Shown here piece after piece: positions 9,612 to 19,133 of a stretch of DNA of 64,000 nucleotides; the stretch's first letter is position 1; each line of letters begins with the position of its first letter. The notes beneath the pieces were generated by a model that worked only from the letters and a program-made list of their open reading frames with translations, searched no databases and had not been told where the DNA came from. Where the stretch lies: positions 62,001 through 126,000 of the forward strand of contig NZ_BMRN01000011.1 of assembly GCF_014648655.1 (NCBI RefSeq), in the 5' to 3' direction. Origin of the DNA: Streptomyces atratus (GTDB taxonomy: Bacteria; Actinomycetota; Actinomycetes; Streptomycetales; Streptomycetaceae). The position numbers and the translations under genes are program-made.

Positions 9612-9977
9612 ATGGGCATTGAGGAATACGGCGGCGGACAGGCGGCCCAGTCCGGCGTCCTGGTCGTCACCACGAACGACGTACCGGGCTACCAGGTGAC
9701 CCAGGTCATCGGGGAGGTGTTCGGCCTGACGGTCCGCTCCCGCCACCTGGGCAGCCAGATCGGCGCCGGGCTGAAGTCGATGCTCGGCGGCGAACTGAAG
9801 GGGCTGACCAAGACCCTCGTCGAGACCCGGAACCAGGCGATGGAACGGCTCGTCGAGCAGGCGAAGGCCCGGGGTGCCAACGCGGTGCTGATGATGCGCT
9901 TCGACGTGACCGAGGCGGCCGACGTGGGCACGGAGGTGTGTGCATACGGCACGGCAGCCGTGATCAGCAAGATCTGA
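9612..9977 (+). CDS. YbjQ/UPF0145 family protein
   Basis: A small soluble protein (121 aa) of the YbjQ family, sometimes called heavy-metal-binding domain protein. The visible signature is VLVVTTNDVPGYQVTQVIGE at the N-terminus, with ARGANAVLMMRFDV later, both typical of the pentameric fold. The ATG at 9612 follows AGGAGG by 8 nt, which settles the start. It ends just before a strong palindromic terminator shared with the convergent MerR gene. The biochemical role is unknown; metal binding is a family label, not shown here. Confidence 0.88.
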   Translation: MGIEEYGGGQAAQSGVLVVTTNDVPGYQVTQVIGEVFGLTVRSRHLGSQIGAGLKSMLGGELKGLTKTLVETRNQAMERLVEQAKARGANAVLMMRFDVTEAADVGTEVCAYGTAAVISKI

Positions 9978-9987
9978 GCCACGGGTC

Positions 9988-10017
9988 CACGGGGGCGAGG
10001 GCGCCCTCGCCCCCGTG
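9988..10017. terminator. bidirectional terminator between convergent genes
   Basis: A 30-bp perfect palindrome, CACGGGGGCGAGGGC followed directly by its reverse complement. It lies 10 bp after the YbjQ-like stop and 11 bp before the MerR gene's stop. The long GC stem without a T tract is typical of Streptomyces convergent gene pairs. Confidence 0.75.
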
Positions 10018-10028
10018 ACGACCGGGTC

Positions 10029-10787
10029 CTACGCGCGGCGCTCCGCGTTGGCGTCGATCGCGTCCCGCAGGTGCTCGGCCAGGCCCGGCCGCATCGACTC
10101 GTAGTACGCGCGGAACTGCGGGTCGGACACATACATCTCGCCGAGTCCCCGGTGGATCTCGGGAGTGCACTCGTAGAACCACTTGGTGATGTGGAGCCGG
10201 TGGGCCTCGGCGAGGTCCATCGCCCCTTCCCCGGTGGCCGGTTCACCGGCCACCATCAGCGCGTTGTAGGCGGCGCCCCAGTCGGCGACCTCCGCCTGCA
10301 TCCGCTTCCAGTCGTCCTTGGTGTACCGGGCGACCCGGCGCTGCGACTCGGCGTACGTGGCAGTGCCGCCCCAGCGGCGTTCGGCCTCCTGCGCGTGCTC
10401 CTCGGGGTCCTTGCCCCCGAAGACCTCGAACTTCTCCTCGGGCGTGAGGTTGATGCCCATCTTCCGTGCCTCCATGGCTGTTTCGACGGCGGCGGCCATC
10501 TTTCGCAGTTCGGCGATCCGGTCGGACAGCAGCCGGTGCTGGCGCCGCAGATGCTCCTGCGGGTCCGCGTCCGGGTCGTCGAGCAGTACCGCGATCTCGT
10601 CGAGCGGGAAGCCGAGTTCCCGGTAGAACAGGATCTGCTGCAGCCGGTCGAGGTCACCGTCGTCGTAGCGGCGGTGACCCGCGTGACTGCGCCCGCCGGG
10701 CGAGAGCAGTCCGATGCCGTCGTAGTGATGCAGGGTGCGCACCGTGACTCCGGCGAATCCGGCGACCTGTCCCACGGAGTAGTCCAC
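10029..10787 (-). CDS. tipA: MerR-family thiopeptide-responsive regulator, TipA-like
   Basis: Transcription activator with an N-terminal MerR helix-turn-helix (VGQVAGFAGVTVRTLHHYD) and a C-terminal TipAS antibiotic-binding domain. It matches TipAL of S. lividans (recall) in length (252 aa) and layout. The cysteine that bonds thiostrepton is kept, in FYECTPEIHRGLGEMYVSD. Met110 (MGINLTPEEKF), which starts the separately translated TipAS in S. lividans, is conserved and preceded by GGAGG on the transcript. The gene has the tipA-type promoter (see 10825-10855), so autoregulation and induction by thiopeptides are likely. It is divergent from the channel gene. Confidence 0.9.
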   Translation of the reverse strand: MDYSVGQVAGFAGVTVRTLHHYDGIGLLSPGGRSHAGHRRYDDGDLDRLQQILFYRELGFPLDEIAVLLDDPDADPQEHLRRQHRLLSDRIAELRKMAAAVETAMEARKMGINLTPEEKFEVFGGKDPEEHAQEAERRWGGTATYAESQRRVARYTKDDWKRMQAEVADWGAAYNALMVAGEPATGEGAMDLAEAHRLHITKWFYECTPEIHRGLGEMYVSDPQFRAYYESMRPGLAEHLRDAIDANAERRA

Positions 10788-10824
10788 GACTCCCCGCTCC
10801 CTTCTCCGTTCCGGGTACGTACTG

Positions 10825-10855
10825 AGCCTGAGTCCTGACGCGACGTGAGGTGCAA
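10825..10855 (-). promoter_or_regulatory. tipA-type promoter with imperfect palindrome in a 19-bp spacer
   Basis: On the minus strand, TTGCAC (10855-10850) is separated by exactly 19 bp from CAGGCT (10830-10825). The spacer contains CCTCACG-TCG-CGTCAGG (10850-10834), a one-mismatch inverted repeat. This reproduces the recalled tipA promoter of S. lividans, which has TTGCAC, a 19-bp spacer with a CCTCACGT palindrome, and CAGCGT. The overlong spacer is the classic MerR-activated architecture. It may also influence the divergent channel gene. Confidence 0.8.
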
Positions 10856-10894
10856 GCCCGAAGCACCGCCGCCCCCAGCGCCATTGGAGGGGTT

Positions 10895-12244
10895 ATGTGG
10901 CTTTTGCGTCGTTATGGTGAGCCGATGGCCACAGATTCTCCCGATCCCGCCAAAACCGCTGCCGCCAAAGCCGTTCCCACCGGTACTGCTCTCGTCGAAA
11001 CCACTCCCGTACGCCGACTGCTGCCCGTCATCGTGCCCGCGCCGGCCGTCGGGATCGTCTCGGCCCTCGTCCTGCTCGGTGTCAGCCTGCTCGCGGAGAA
11101 GCTGCAGGACCTGCTCTGGGGGACGCTTCCCGACGCGCTCTCCATCGGCCGCTACTCCGCTCTCTGGATGATCGTGATGCTCACCGCGAGCGGGCTGGTG
11201 GTCGGGCTGCTCATCGGGACGGTGCCCGGCCGCGCCGGTCCCGATCCGGCGACCACCGGGCTGGTCGATCCGCCGTTGGCGCCCGGCGTGGTCCCGGGGC
11301 TGCTGCTCGTCACGGTCCTCACCCTGGCGGGCGGGATCAGCCTCGGTCCGGAGAATCCGATCACGGCCGCCAATATCGCGCTGGCCTTCTGGCTCGGCCG
11401 ACGGTTCGCGCCCGGCACACCGGTGGCGCTGTGGATCTCCCTCGCCGCGGCCGGCACCATCGGCGCGCTCTTCGGCACCCCGGTCGCCGCCGCACTGATC
11501 CTTTCCGAGACTCTCGCCTCCCGCGCCCAGCCCGGTGCGCTCTGGGACCGGCTCTTCGGCCCGCTCGCGGCGGGCACCGCCGGTGCGCTCACCATGACAC
11601 TGCTGGCCCACCCCGGCTTCGACCTGGCGCTGCCGGCCTACACCCGCCCGCACTGGGGCGATCTGCTCTCCGCGGTCGTCATCGCCGTGGCGGGCTCGCT
11701 GCTCGGCCTGGTGGCGGTATACGCCTTCCCATATGCCCACCGGGCCTTCCAAGCCCTGCAGCACCCGGTCCTGGCCCTGACCCTCGGCGGGCTGCTGCTC
11801 GGCCTGCTGGGCGCGCTGGGCGGCCGTCCGACCCTGTTCAAGGGGCTCGACGAGGCGAAGGAGCTCGCCGCCGATCCGAGCGGCTGGTCGGCCGGGCAGT
11901 TCGCGGTCATGGCCGCGGTGAAGACGGCCGCGCTGCTGATCGCGGCGACCTGCGGCTTCCGGGGCGGGCGGATCTTCCCCGCCGTCTTCGTGGGTGTCGC
12001 GCTGGGGCTGTGCGCCCATGCCCTGGTCACGTCGGTGCCGGTGGCGCCGGCGGTGACCTGTGCGGTGCTGGGGGTACTGCTGGCCGTCACCCGGCAGGGC
12101 TGGCTGAGCCTGTTCACCGCGGCGGTGCTGGTCGGCGACGCGGCCGTGCTCCCGATGCTGTGCATCGCCTCGCTGCCGGCCTGGCTACTGGTGACCGGGC
12201 GGCCGCAGATGCAGCTGCACGAGGACGGCACGCCGCTGAGGTGA
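10895..12244 (+). CDS. ClC/YfeO-like ion channel protein
   Basis: Polytopic membrane protein of about 449 residues with the chloride-channel fold. The motif GGISLGPENP near residue 140 corresponds to the GxEGP-like helix of ClC proteins and is closest in form to E. coli YfeO. The segment FRGGRIFPAVFVGVALG further on matches the second ion-path motif GxFxP. About ten hydrophobic helices are visible. ATG at 10895 follows GGAGGGG closely; ATG at 10925 (MATDSPDP) is an alternative. It is divergent from the tipA-like gene. Ion selectivity and channel-versus-antiporter mode cannot be told from the sequence. Confidence 0.82.
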   Translation: MWLLRRYGEPMATDSPDPAKTAAAKAVPTGTALVETTPVRRLLPVIVPAPAVGIVSALVLLGVSLLAEKLQDLLWGTLPDALSIGRYSALWMIVMLTASGLVVGLLIGTVPGRAGPDPATTGLVDPPLAPGVVPGLLLVTVLTLAGGISLGPENPITAANIALAFWLGRRFAPGTPVALWISLAAAGTIGALFGTPVAAALILSETLASRAQPGALWDRLFGPLAAGTAGALTMTLLAHPGFDLALPAYTRPHWGDLLSAVVIAVAGSLLGLVAVYAFPYAHRAFQALQHPVLALTLGGLLLGLLGALGGRPTLFKGLDEAKELAADPSGWSAGQFAVMAAVKTAALLIAATCGFRGGRIFPAVFVGVALGLCAHALVTSVPVAPAVTCAVLGVLLAVTRQGWLSLFTAAVLVGDAAVLPMLCIASLPAWLLVTGRPQMQLHEDGTPLR

Positions 12245-12377
12245 GCCCGGACCGGACCCCTTGCCCGACCCCTGGTCCCCGCCGCTCGACGCGCCGGATG
12301 CCCCTGCTTTCCGTATCGTCACATCCGTATGGATTCACATGGATACGTCCCGTAAGGCCCTGTCGGAGGATTCCGCA

Positions 12378-13001
12378 ATGCCCACGTCCGTCAACGTCGC
12401 CGTCATCTACTACTCCTCGACCGGCACCGTCGCCGCGATGGCCAAGGCCATCGCGCAGGACGCCGAGAAGGCCGGTGCGGAGGTACGGCTGCGCAAGGCC
12501 GGTGAGCTCGCCCCGCAGGCGGCCATCGACTCCAACCCGGCCTGGGCCGCCAACGCGAAAGCGACCGCGGACATCGGCGAGGCATCGAAGGACGACATGA
12601 TCTGGGCGGACGCCGTGATCTTCGGTACGCCGACCCGGTTCGGCAATGTCACCGCCCAGCTCAAGCAGTTCATCGACACCCTCGGCAGCCTCTGGCAGGC
12701 GGGCCGTCTCGCCGACAAGGTCTACAGCGGCTTCACCTCCACCAGCACAGCGCACGGCGGCCAGGAGTCCACGCTGCTCGCGCTCTACAACACGATCCAC
12801 CACTTCGGCGGCATCCTGGTCGCCCCCGGCTACACGGACCCGTCGAAGTTCGTCGACGGCAATCCGTACGGCACTTCGCATGTCGCGGGGCAGGGCGACA
12901 TCCCGGTCGGCGTGCAGACCCTGACCGCCGCCCGGATCCAGGCCGAACGGGTCGTGAAGTTCACCCGGGCCATCAAGGACGGCCTCGCCGCCGAGAACTG
13001 A
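12378..13001 (+). CDS. wrbA: NAD(P)H:quinone oxidoreductase, WrbA type
   Basis: Flavodoxin-fold FMN enzyme reducing quinones by two electrons. The N-terminal FMN-phosphate loop YYSSTGTVAAMAKAIA is at about residues 9-24. The GTPTRFGNVTAQLKQFIDT and STAHGGQEST segments complete the flavin site. The product is 207 aa, the standard WrbA length. ATG at 12378 follows CGGAGGA, while the open frame extends 39 codons upstream. It may be read with gadB, 69 bp downstream. The family call is secure; the physiological quinone is unknown. Confidence 0.93.
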   Translation: MPTSVNVAVIYYSSTGTVAAMAKAIAQDAEKAGAEVRLRKAGELAPQAAIDSNPAWAANAKATADIGEASKDDMIWADAVIFGTPTRFGNVTAQLKQFIDTLGSLWQAGRLADKVYSGFTSTSTAHGGQESTLLALYNTIHHFGGILVAPGYTDPSKFVDGNPYGTSHVAGQGDIPVGVQTLTAARIQAERVVKFTRAIKDGLAAEN

Positions 13002-13070
13002 ACCACCGCACGCCGACAGGACCGTCGCGGGTCACGATGACCGCCGAGAGCCGAGAAGGGCTGTCCGCCG

Positions 13071-14495
13071 ATGCCTCTCCACAAAGGTTCGCCCCAGGGC
13101 ACGGAACCGTCCGAGGAACGCCGCAGGCTGGCCCTCAACCCGTTCTTCGGGGAGGCCGACCCGACCGCCGGGATGGAGTCGGCACCGCCCCGGCACCGGC
13201 TCCCCGACGGGCCGATGCCGCCCTCGACCGCGTACGGCCTGGTCCATGACGAGCTGATGCTCGACGGCAATTCGCGGCTCAACCTCGCCACCTTCGTCAC
13301 CACCTGGATGGAGCCCCAGGCCGGGGTGCTGATGGGCGAGTGCCGCGACAAGAACATGATCGACAAGGACGAGTACCCGCGCACCGCCGAGCTGGAGCGG
13401 CGCTGTGTGGCGATGCTCGCCGATCTCTGGAACGCCCCCGACCCTTCGGCCGCCGTGGGCTGTTCGACCACCGGCTCCAGCGAGGCCTGCATGCTCGCCG
13501 GCCTGGCGCTGAAACGCCGTTGGGCGGCCAGGAACTCCGACCGCTACCCGGCGACCGCCCGGCCGAACCTGGTCATGGGCATCAATGTGCAGGTCTGCTG
13601 GGACAAGTTCTGCAACTTCTGGGAGGTCGAACCGCGCCTGGTCCCGATGGAGGGCGAGCGCTTCCACCTCGACCCGCAGGCCGCGGTCGACCTCTGCGAC
13701 GAGAACACCATCGGCGTCGTCGGCATCCTCGGTTCCACCTTCGACGGCTCGTACGAGCCGGTCGCGGAGCTCTGCGCGGCCCTGGACGCCCTCCAGGAGC
13801 GCACCGGCCTCGACGTCCCCGTCCATGTGGACGGGGCGTCCGGTGCGATGGTGGCGCCGTTCCTGGACGAGGACCTGGTGTGGGACTTCCGGCTGCCCCG
13901 GGTCTCCTCCATCAACACCTCCGGGCACAAGTACGGCCTGGTCTACCCGGGCGTCGGCTGGGCACTGTGGCGCTCGCCCGCACAGCTGCCCGAGGAGCTG
14001 GTCTTCCGGGTCAACTACCTGGGCGGCGACATGCCGACCTTCGCACTGAACTTCTCCCGGCCCGGCGCACAGGTGGTGGCGCAGTACTACACCTTCCTGC
14101 GGCTGGGCCGGGAGGGCTACCGGGCCGTTCAGCAGGCGTCCCGGGACGTCGCCGGCGGGCTCGCGAAGCGGATCGAGGAGCTCGGGGACTTCCGGCTCCT
14201 CACCCGGGGCGACCAGCTGCCCGTCTTCGCGCTGACGACCACGCCGGACGTGCAGGCGTACGACGTCTTCGACGTGTCGAGACGACTGCGCGAGCACGGC
14301 TGGCTGGTGCCCGCGTACACCTTCCCCGCCAACCGGCAGGACCTGTCGGTGCTCCGGGTGGTGTGCCGCAACGGATTCTCGTCGGACCTCGCCGAACTGC
14401 TGCTCGAGGACCTCAGGCTGACACTGCCCGAACTGCGCCGCCAGTCACACCCGTTGAGCCGCGACAAGCAGGCGGCGACATCCTTCCACCACTGA
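13071..14495 (+). CDS. gadB: glutamate decarboxylase (PLP-dependent)
   Basis: Group II PLP decarboxylase making GABA from glutamate with proton consumption. The PLP lysine is K287 in INTSGHKYGLVYPG, and the upstream HVDGASGAMVAPF holds the cofactor-contacting Asp. The first part shows the Gad-typical NLATFVTTWMEPQA and GSSEACMLAGLALKRRW. The 474-aa length and overall layout fit GadA/GadB well. The ATG follows GAAGGG by 9 nt. It ends 16 bp from the convergent ABC permease gene. No antiporter lies next to it, so an acid-resistance role is only a possibility; GABA metabolism is equally plausible. Confidence 0.92.
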   Translation: MPLHKGSPQGTEPSEERRRLALNPFFGEADPTAGMESAPPRHRLPDGPMPPSTAYGLVHDELMLDGNSRLNLATFVTTWMEPQAGVLMGECRDKNMIDKDEYPRTAELERRCVAMLADLWNAPDPSAAVGCSTTGSSEACMLAGLALKRRWAARNSDRYPATARPNLVMGINVQVCWDKFCNFWEVEPRLVPMEGERFHLDPQAAVDLCDENTIGVVGILGSTFDGSYEPVAELCAALDALQERTGLDVPVHVDGASGAMVAPFLDEDLVWDFRLPRVSSINTSGHKYGLVYPGVGWALWRSPAQLPEELVFRVNYLGGDMPTFALNFSRPGAQVVAQYYTFLRLGREGYRAVQQASRDVAGGLAKRIEELGDFRLLTRGDQLPVFALTTTPDVQAYDVFDVSRRLREHGWLVPAYTFPANRQDLSVLRVVCRNGFSSDLAELLLEDLRLTLPELRRQSHPLSRDKQAATSFHH

Positions 14496-14511
14496 GCTCC
14501 GGGCAGCGGCC

Positions 14512-15293
14512 CTAGCGGCCGATCCGGGCGAACCTCCTTACCGCCAGCGGGAGGAACACCGCGATCAGCGCCACCGGCCAGGCCACCGCCAGCAGTTCGG
14601 CATGGTCGGACGCCCAGGTGCCGCCGGGTCCGCCCGGGTTGCCGAACAGCCCGCGTACCGCCGTGGCCGTGGCCGACATCGGGTTCCACTCGACGACCGC
14701 GCCCAGCCAGCCCGGCATCGACCCGGGGGTGGCGAAGACGTTGGAGAGGAAGCCGACCGGCCAGACCAGGATCTGCACGGCCTGCACCAGCTCCGGCTTC
14801 CCGGCCACCAGCGCCAGCTGGATGCCGATCCACAGCATCGCGAAGCGCAGCAGCAGAAGCAGCCCCAGCGCCCCCAGCGCCGCGTCCGGCCCGTGGTGCC
14901 AGCGCCAGCCGACCGCGTATCCGACGCCGGTCATCACGGCAAGCGCGGCGGCCGACTGGAGCATGTCCGCGATGCTGCGGCCGACCAGCACCGAACCGGA
15001 GACCATCGGCATGGCACGGAACCGGTCGATGACGCCCTTGTTGAGGTCCTGGGTGACCGCGAGCATGGTCGACTCCAGGCCGAAGGCCATGGTGAGCGCG
15101 AGCATGCCGGGCACCAGGAACTCGGTGTTGTCGCCGTCGACGCCCTGCCCGCCGCCGACCAGATAGTTGAACATCAGCAGCAGCATCACGGGGAAGACCA
15201 GGCCGACGACGATCCGCACCGGCTGCCGTGCCCAGTGCGCCAGTTCGCGTCGCGTCATCGTCCAGGAATCGGACACCACCCAGCTCATCGAGC

Positions 15294-15297
<4 letters not shown>
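14512..15297 (-). CDS. ABC-2 type exporter permease (DrrB-like)
   Basis: Membrane subunit of a drug/lipid-type ABC exporter, 261 aa with six predicted hydrophobic helices. The N-terminal cytoplasmic stretch TMTRRELAHWARQPVRIVVG leads into FPVMLLLMFNYLVGG, the ABC2 family pattern, and the extracellular-loop GGGQGVDG is typical of DrrB relatives. Its start overlaps the ATPase stop by 4 nt (ATGA), showing translational coupling. The pair sits beside a PadR gene with matching palindromes, so it is probably an inducible efflux system. The transported compound is unknown. Confidence 0.9.
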
Positions 15298-16250
<953 letters not shown>

Positions 16251-16259
16251 ACCCTCCCG

Positions 16260-16275
16260 TAGTCAAACTTGACTA
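16260..16275. promoter_or_regulatory. palindromic operator 1 (putative PadR site, ABC promoter)
   Basis: TAGTCAA-AC-TTGACTA is a perfect 7-bp inverted repeat with a 2-bp centre, 10 bp upstream of the ABC ATPase start. The same pattern recurs at 16307-16321 and at 16976-16991 beside the PadR start. Confidence 0.65.
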
Positions 16276-16306
16276 GCGGGTCGAAAGTAACCGCACCGAC
16301 TCCATT

Positions 16307-16321
16307 CGTCAAACTTGATTA
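16307..16321. promoter_or_regulatory. palindromic operator 2 (putative PadR site)
   Basis: CGTCAAACTTGATTA shares the central GTCAAACTTGA of operator 1 and overlaps the PadR gene's TAA stop codon. It lies 32 bp from operator 1, about three helical turns, which would suit cooperative binding of two dimers. Confidence 0.5.
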
Positions 16322-16960
16322 CTCGTCGTCGCCGGGATCGTGGACACCCGTCGCGTACGGGTTCTCCTGCCCCTCGGCGAGCACGCCGACGAAGGGTTCG
16401 CCCTCCCCCGCGAAGGTGTACGCCCCGCCCTCGATGCGGGCGATCAGCCCGCGCGTCCACTCGGCCCCGGCATCCGCCGAGTGGACCCACATGTTCATGA
16501 TTTCGCCGATGTGACCGATCGACTCGGGCCCGGCCTCCGGCGTGTAGTACTCCGTGACCGAGGCCCGCCAGGCCGTGAGACCGGCCACCCGCTGCTTGAG
16601 CAGTGCGATCGCCTCGGACCGCTCCAGGTCGACGATGCCACCGAGGCCCGCCGACAGCACGTCCAGCTTCTGGTCGTACGAGGTCAGCGCCGCGCGCAGC
16701 AGAGTGAGGTACTCCTCGTTGCCCCGCTCGGTGATCTCGTACTCGGTACGGGGCGGGCCGCCCGCCGTACTCGGGGCGATCTCATGGGCGACCAGCAGCC
16801 CCTGCTTCGCCATCTGCTTCAGTGCGTGGTACACCGACCCGGGTTTGGCGTTGGACCACTCGTGAGCGCCCCAGTACTCCAGGTCGTTACGGACCTGATA
16901 GCCGTGCGCCCGGCCGTGCTGACGCACGGCACAGAGGACCAGCAGCCGGATCGCGGACAT
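16319..16960 (-). CDS. PadR family transcriptional regulator
   Basis: Winged-helix repressor of 213 residues. The N-terminal PadR domain has the RAHGYQVRNDLEYWG and GSVYHALKQMAKQGLL segments. A longer C-terminal domain (Vir_C-like) has predicted helices for dimerisation. The ATG at 16960 is 8 nt after AAAGGG; a GTG nine bases earlier touches the ribosome site and is less likely. It is placed 68 bp upstream of the DrrAB-like pair and 10 bp downstream of the DinB-like gene. Local PadR proteins typically repress an adjacent efflux operon and themselves, which fits the palindromes found on both sides. Confidence 0.92.
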   Translation of the reverse strand: MSAIRLLVLCAVRQHGRAHGYQVRNDLEYWGAHEWSNAKPGSVYHALKQMAKQGLLVAHEIAPSTAGGPPRTEYEITERGNEEYLTLLRAALTSYDQKLDVLSAGLGGIVDLERSEAIALLKQRVAGLTAWRASVTEYYTPEAGPESIGHIGEIMNMWVHSADAGAEWTRGLIARIEGGAYTFAGEGEPFVGVLAEGQENPYATGVHDPGDDE

Positions 16961-16975
16961 GTCACGCACCCTTTC

Positions 16976-16991
16976 TATTCAACTTTGATTA
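16976..16991. promoter_or_regulatory. palindromic operator 3 (putative PadR autoregulatory site)
   Basis: TATTCAA-CT-TTGATTA, an inverted repeat with one mismatch, lies 15 bp upstream of the PadR ATG. It overlaps the stop codon of the DinB-like gene. It has the same half-site spacing as operators 1 and 2. Confidence 0.55.
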
Positions 16992-17530
16992 GAGTATCCC
17001 TCCGCCTCGGCGACCAGCTCGAACGCGGTTCGGCCGTCCAGGGACTCCCGGATGATGTCGGCGTGCCCGGCGTGCCGCGCGGTCTCCTCGACGAGATGGA
17101 CCAGCAGCCAGCGCATCGAGCAGTTCCCGTCCTTCGGGAACCAGGGCGCCTCGGGCAGCGGGAACGTGTCGTTCATGCTCTCCACCGAGTGGATGAACTC
17201 CTCGGTCTCCGCCGCGACCTCCGCATAGAACTCCAGCATCTGCGGGACGGTCTCGTCCCCGACGAGACGGAAGCTGTCCGCCCAGGTCTCCTCGGTGCGG
17301 GCCTTCTCGTTGGGGCGCTGCTGGGCGAGGCGCAGCCAGTTCAGCTCGGTCTCGGCGACGTGCTTGAGCAGCCCGGAGAGGGAGAGTTCACTGGCGCTGG
17401 GCCGGCTCGCAGCCTGCTCCTCGGTCAGACCGATGAGCGAGCGCCGGATCGCGCCGCGCTGCGCCTCGACGAAGGAGAGGAGTGCGCCGCGCTCGTCGCC
17501 GGAGGCTTCTGCGGGAACGTGAGTGACCAT
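16979..17530 (-). CDS. DinB family protein (DUF664)
   Basis: A 183-residue four-helix-bundle protein of the DinB/YfiT-like superfamily, whose members often act as metal-dependent thiol transferases (mycothiol-linked). The three histidines expected for metal binding appear as LLKHVAETELNW early and LLVHLVEETARHAGHADIIRE late. The start at 17530 gives MVTHVPAEASGDERG. It lies only 10 bp upstream of PadR on the same strand, so the two may share a transcript. The specific substrate is unknown. Confidence 0.85.
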   Translation of the reverse strand: MVTHVPAEASGDERGALLSFVEAQRGAIRRSLIGLTEEQAASRPSASELSLSGLLKHVAETELNWLRLAQQRPNEKARTEETWADSFRLVGDETVPQMLEFYAEVAAETEEFIHSVESMNDTFPLPEAPWFPKDGNCSMRWLLVHLVEETARHAGHADIIRESLDGRTAFELVAEAEGYSNQS

Positions 17531-17621
17531 GATGTCCGCCTCGGGGAACCGCGCCGGTTCTTCCTGACACCGACCAGGCTACGGACCCTTGCGGTCAGCT
17601 CCTGTCCTCAACCCATCGGTG

Positions 17622-19079
17622 TCAGAAGGGGAATGCGGTCCGGCCGTGCTGAATGGACATCCACTTCTGGGTGGTGAAGGCATCCACGGTCGCCTCCCCG
17701 TTCAGCCGGCCGATCCCGGAGGACTTCTCACCCCCGAAGGCCACCAGCGGATCATCCTGGACCGTGGAGTCGTTCACGTGGAACATCCCGCTGACGACGC
17801 GCTGCGCGAACCGCACCCCGCGTTCGGTGCTGCGGGTGTGCACGGCGCCGCTGAGTCCGTACGGCGTGTCGTTGGCGATCCGTACGGCATCGTCCTCGCC
17901 GTCGAACGTCACCAGCAGCGCCACCGGGCCGAATATCTCCTGGGACAGCAGTGGGGAACCCTCGGGGAGCCCGGTGAGCACGGTCGGGTCGACGAGGTTG
18001 CCGCGCGTCCGGCCCCGTACGAGCGCGGTGGCCCCCTCGGCCAGTGCCTGGTCGACCAGGGCGGTCAGGGCGTCGGCCTGGAAGGTGTTGATGACCGGGC
18101 CGATCTGGATCTCCGGGTCGCGCGGGTCGCCGGTCCGCAGCGCGGCCACCCTGGCGGTGAACTTCTCGGTGAACTCCCGCTCGACGCGGCGGTCCACCAG
18201 GATGCGGTTGGCGGCCATGCAGACCTGCCCCTGGTACACGAAGCGACTGAAGACGGCCGCGTCGACCGCGTAGTCGATGTCGGCGTCTTCCAGCACCACC
18301 AGGGCGCTGTTGCCGCTGAGTTCGAGGATCGTCCGCTTGAAGTGTCCGGCCGCGATCGCGCCTACGTGGCGGCCGACCCGGTCCGTGCCCGCGAAGGAGA
18401 TCACCTTGGGCACGGGGTGCTCGATGAACGCGTCCCCTATCTCGGCGACATCGGTGATCAAGATGTTGAGCAGTCCGGCGGGCAGCCCGGCATCCTCGAA
18501 GATCTTGGCAATCAGCCCGCCGCCGACGACCGGGGCATTCTGGTTGGGCTTGATGACGACCGCGTTGCCGAGCGCGAGGGCCGGCGCGACGGACTTCATC
18601 GTCACCAGGAAGGGAAAGTTGAAGGGGCTGATCACCCCTATGACGCCGACGGGCTGTCGGAAGAGACGATTCTCCTTGCCGTCCACCGGGGAGGGCAGGA
18701 TGCGGCCCAGGGGGCGCAGCGCCTGCTGAATCGCGTCGCGCAGGAACTCCTCGGCGACGCACACCTCGTACTCCGCCTTGAGGCGGGTACCGCCCAGCTC
18801 GTCGACGATCGCCTCGACGATGTCGTCGTGCAGCTCCTCGGTGATGCGCAGGGCGCGTTCCAGGACGCTGTGGCGCTCGTACGGGCCGGTGGTGGCCCAG
18901 GACCGCTGGGCGCGCTCGGCGGCGCGGTAGGCCAGGTCGACCTCCTGCGCGGTCGCGATGGTGATCGCGGCGAGTTTCTCCCCGTTGTAGGGATTGAAAT
19001 CGATGATGTCCCACGAGCCGGTGCCGGTCCGCCACTCACCGTCGATGTATTGGTCGGCCAGCTCGTAGAAGAAGGACAT
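17622..19079 (-). CDS. aldehyde dehydrogenase family protein
   Basis: NAD(P)-dependent aldehyde dehydrogenase of 485 residues. The catalytic Cys287 lies in YQGQVCMAANR and the general-base Glu253 in TILELSGNSALVVL. The cofactor-binding SPFNFPFLVTMKSVAPALALGNAVV region and the late EIFGPVALLV motif are intact. The sequence pattern resembles benzaldehyde/vanillin dehydrogenase (XylC-like) forms, so an aromatic substrate is possible. The ATG at 19079 follows AAGGGATCGC; 14 extra upstream codons lack a ribosome site. It stands alone between the DinB-like and XRE genes. Confidence 0.92.
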   Translation of the reverse strand: MSFFYELADQYIDGEWRTGTGSWDIIDFNPYNGEKLAAITIATAQEVDLAYRAAERAQRSWATTGPYERHSVLERALRITEELHDDIVEAIVDELGGTRLKAEYEVCVAEEFLRDAIQQALRPLGRILPSPVDGKENRLFRQPVGVIGVISPFNFPFLVTMKSVAPALALGNAVVIKPNQNAPVVGGGLIAKIFEDAGLPAGLLNILITDVAEIGDAFIEHPVPKVISFAGTDRVGRHVGAIAAGHFKRTILELSGNSALVVLEDADIDYAVDAAVFSRFVYQGQVCMAANRILVDRRVEREFTEKFTARVAALRTGDPRDPEIQIGPVINTFQADALTALVDQALAEGATALVRGRTRGNLVDPTVLTGLPEGSPLLSQEIFGPVALLVTFDGEDDAVRIANDTPYGLSGAVHTRSTERGVRFAQRVVSGMFHVNDSTVQDDPLVAFGGEKSSGIGRLNGEATVDAFTTQKWMSIQHGRTAFPF

Positions 19080-19133
19080 GCGATCCCTTAACTCAGGTGC
19101 AGACTCCCGTCGAACCGTCATCGTACTGATGAA

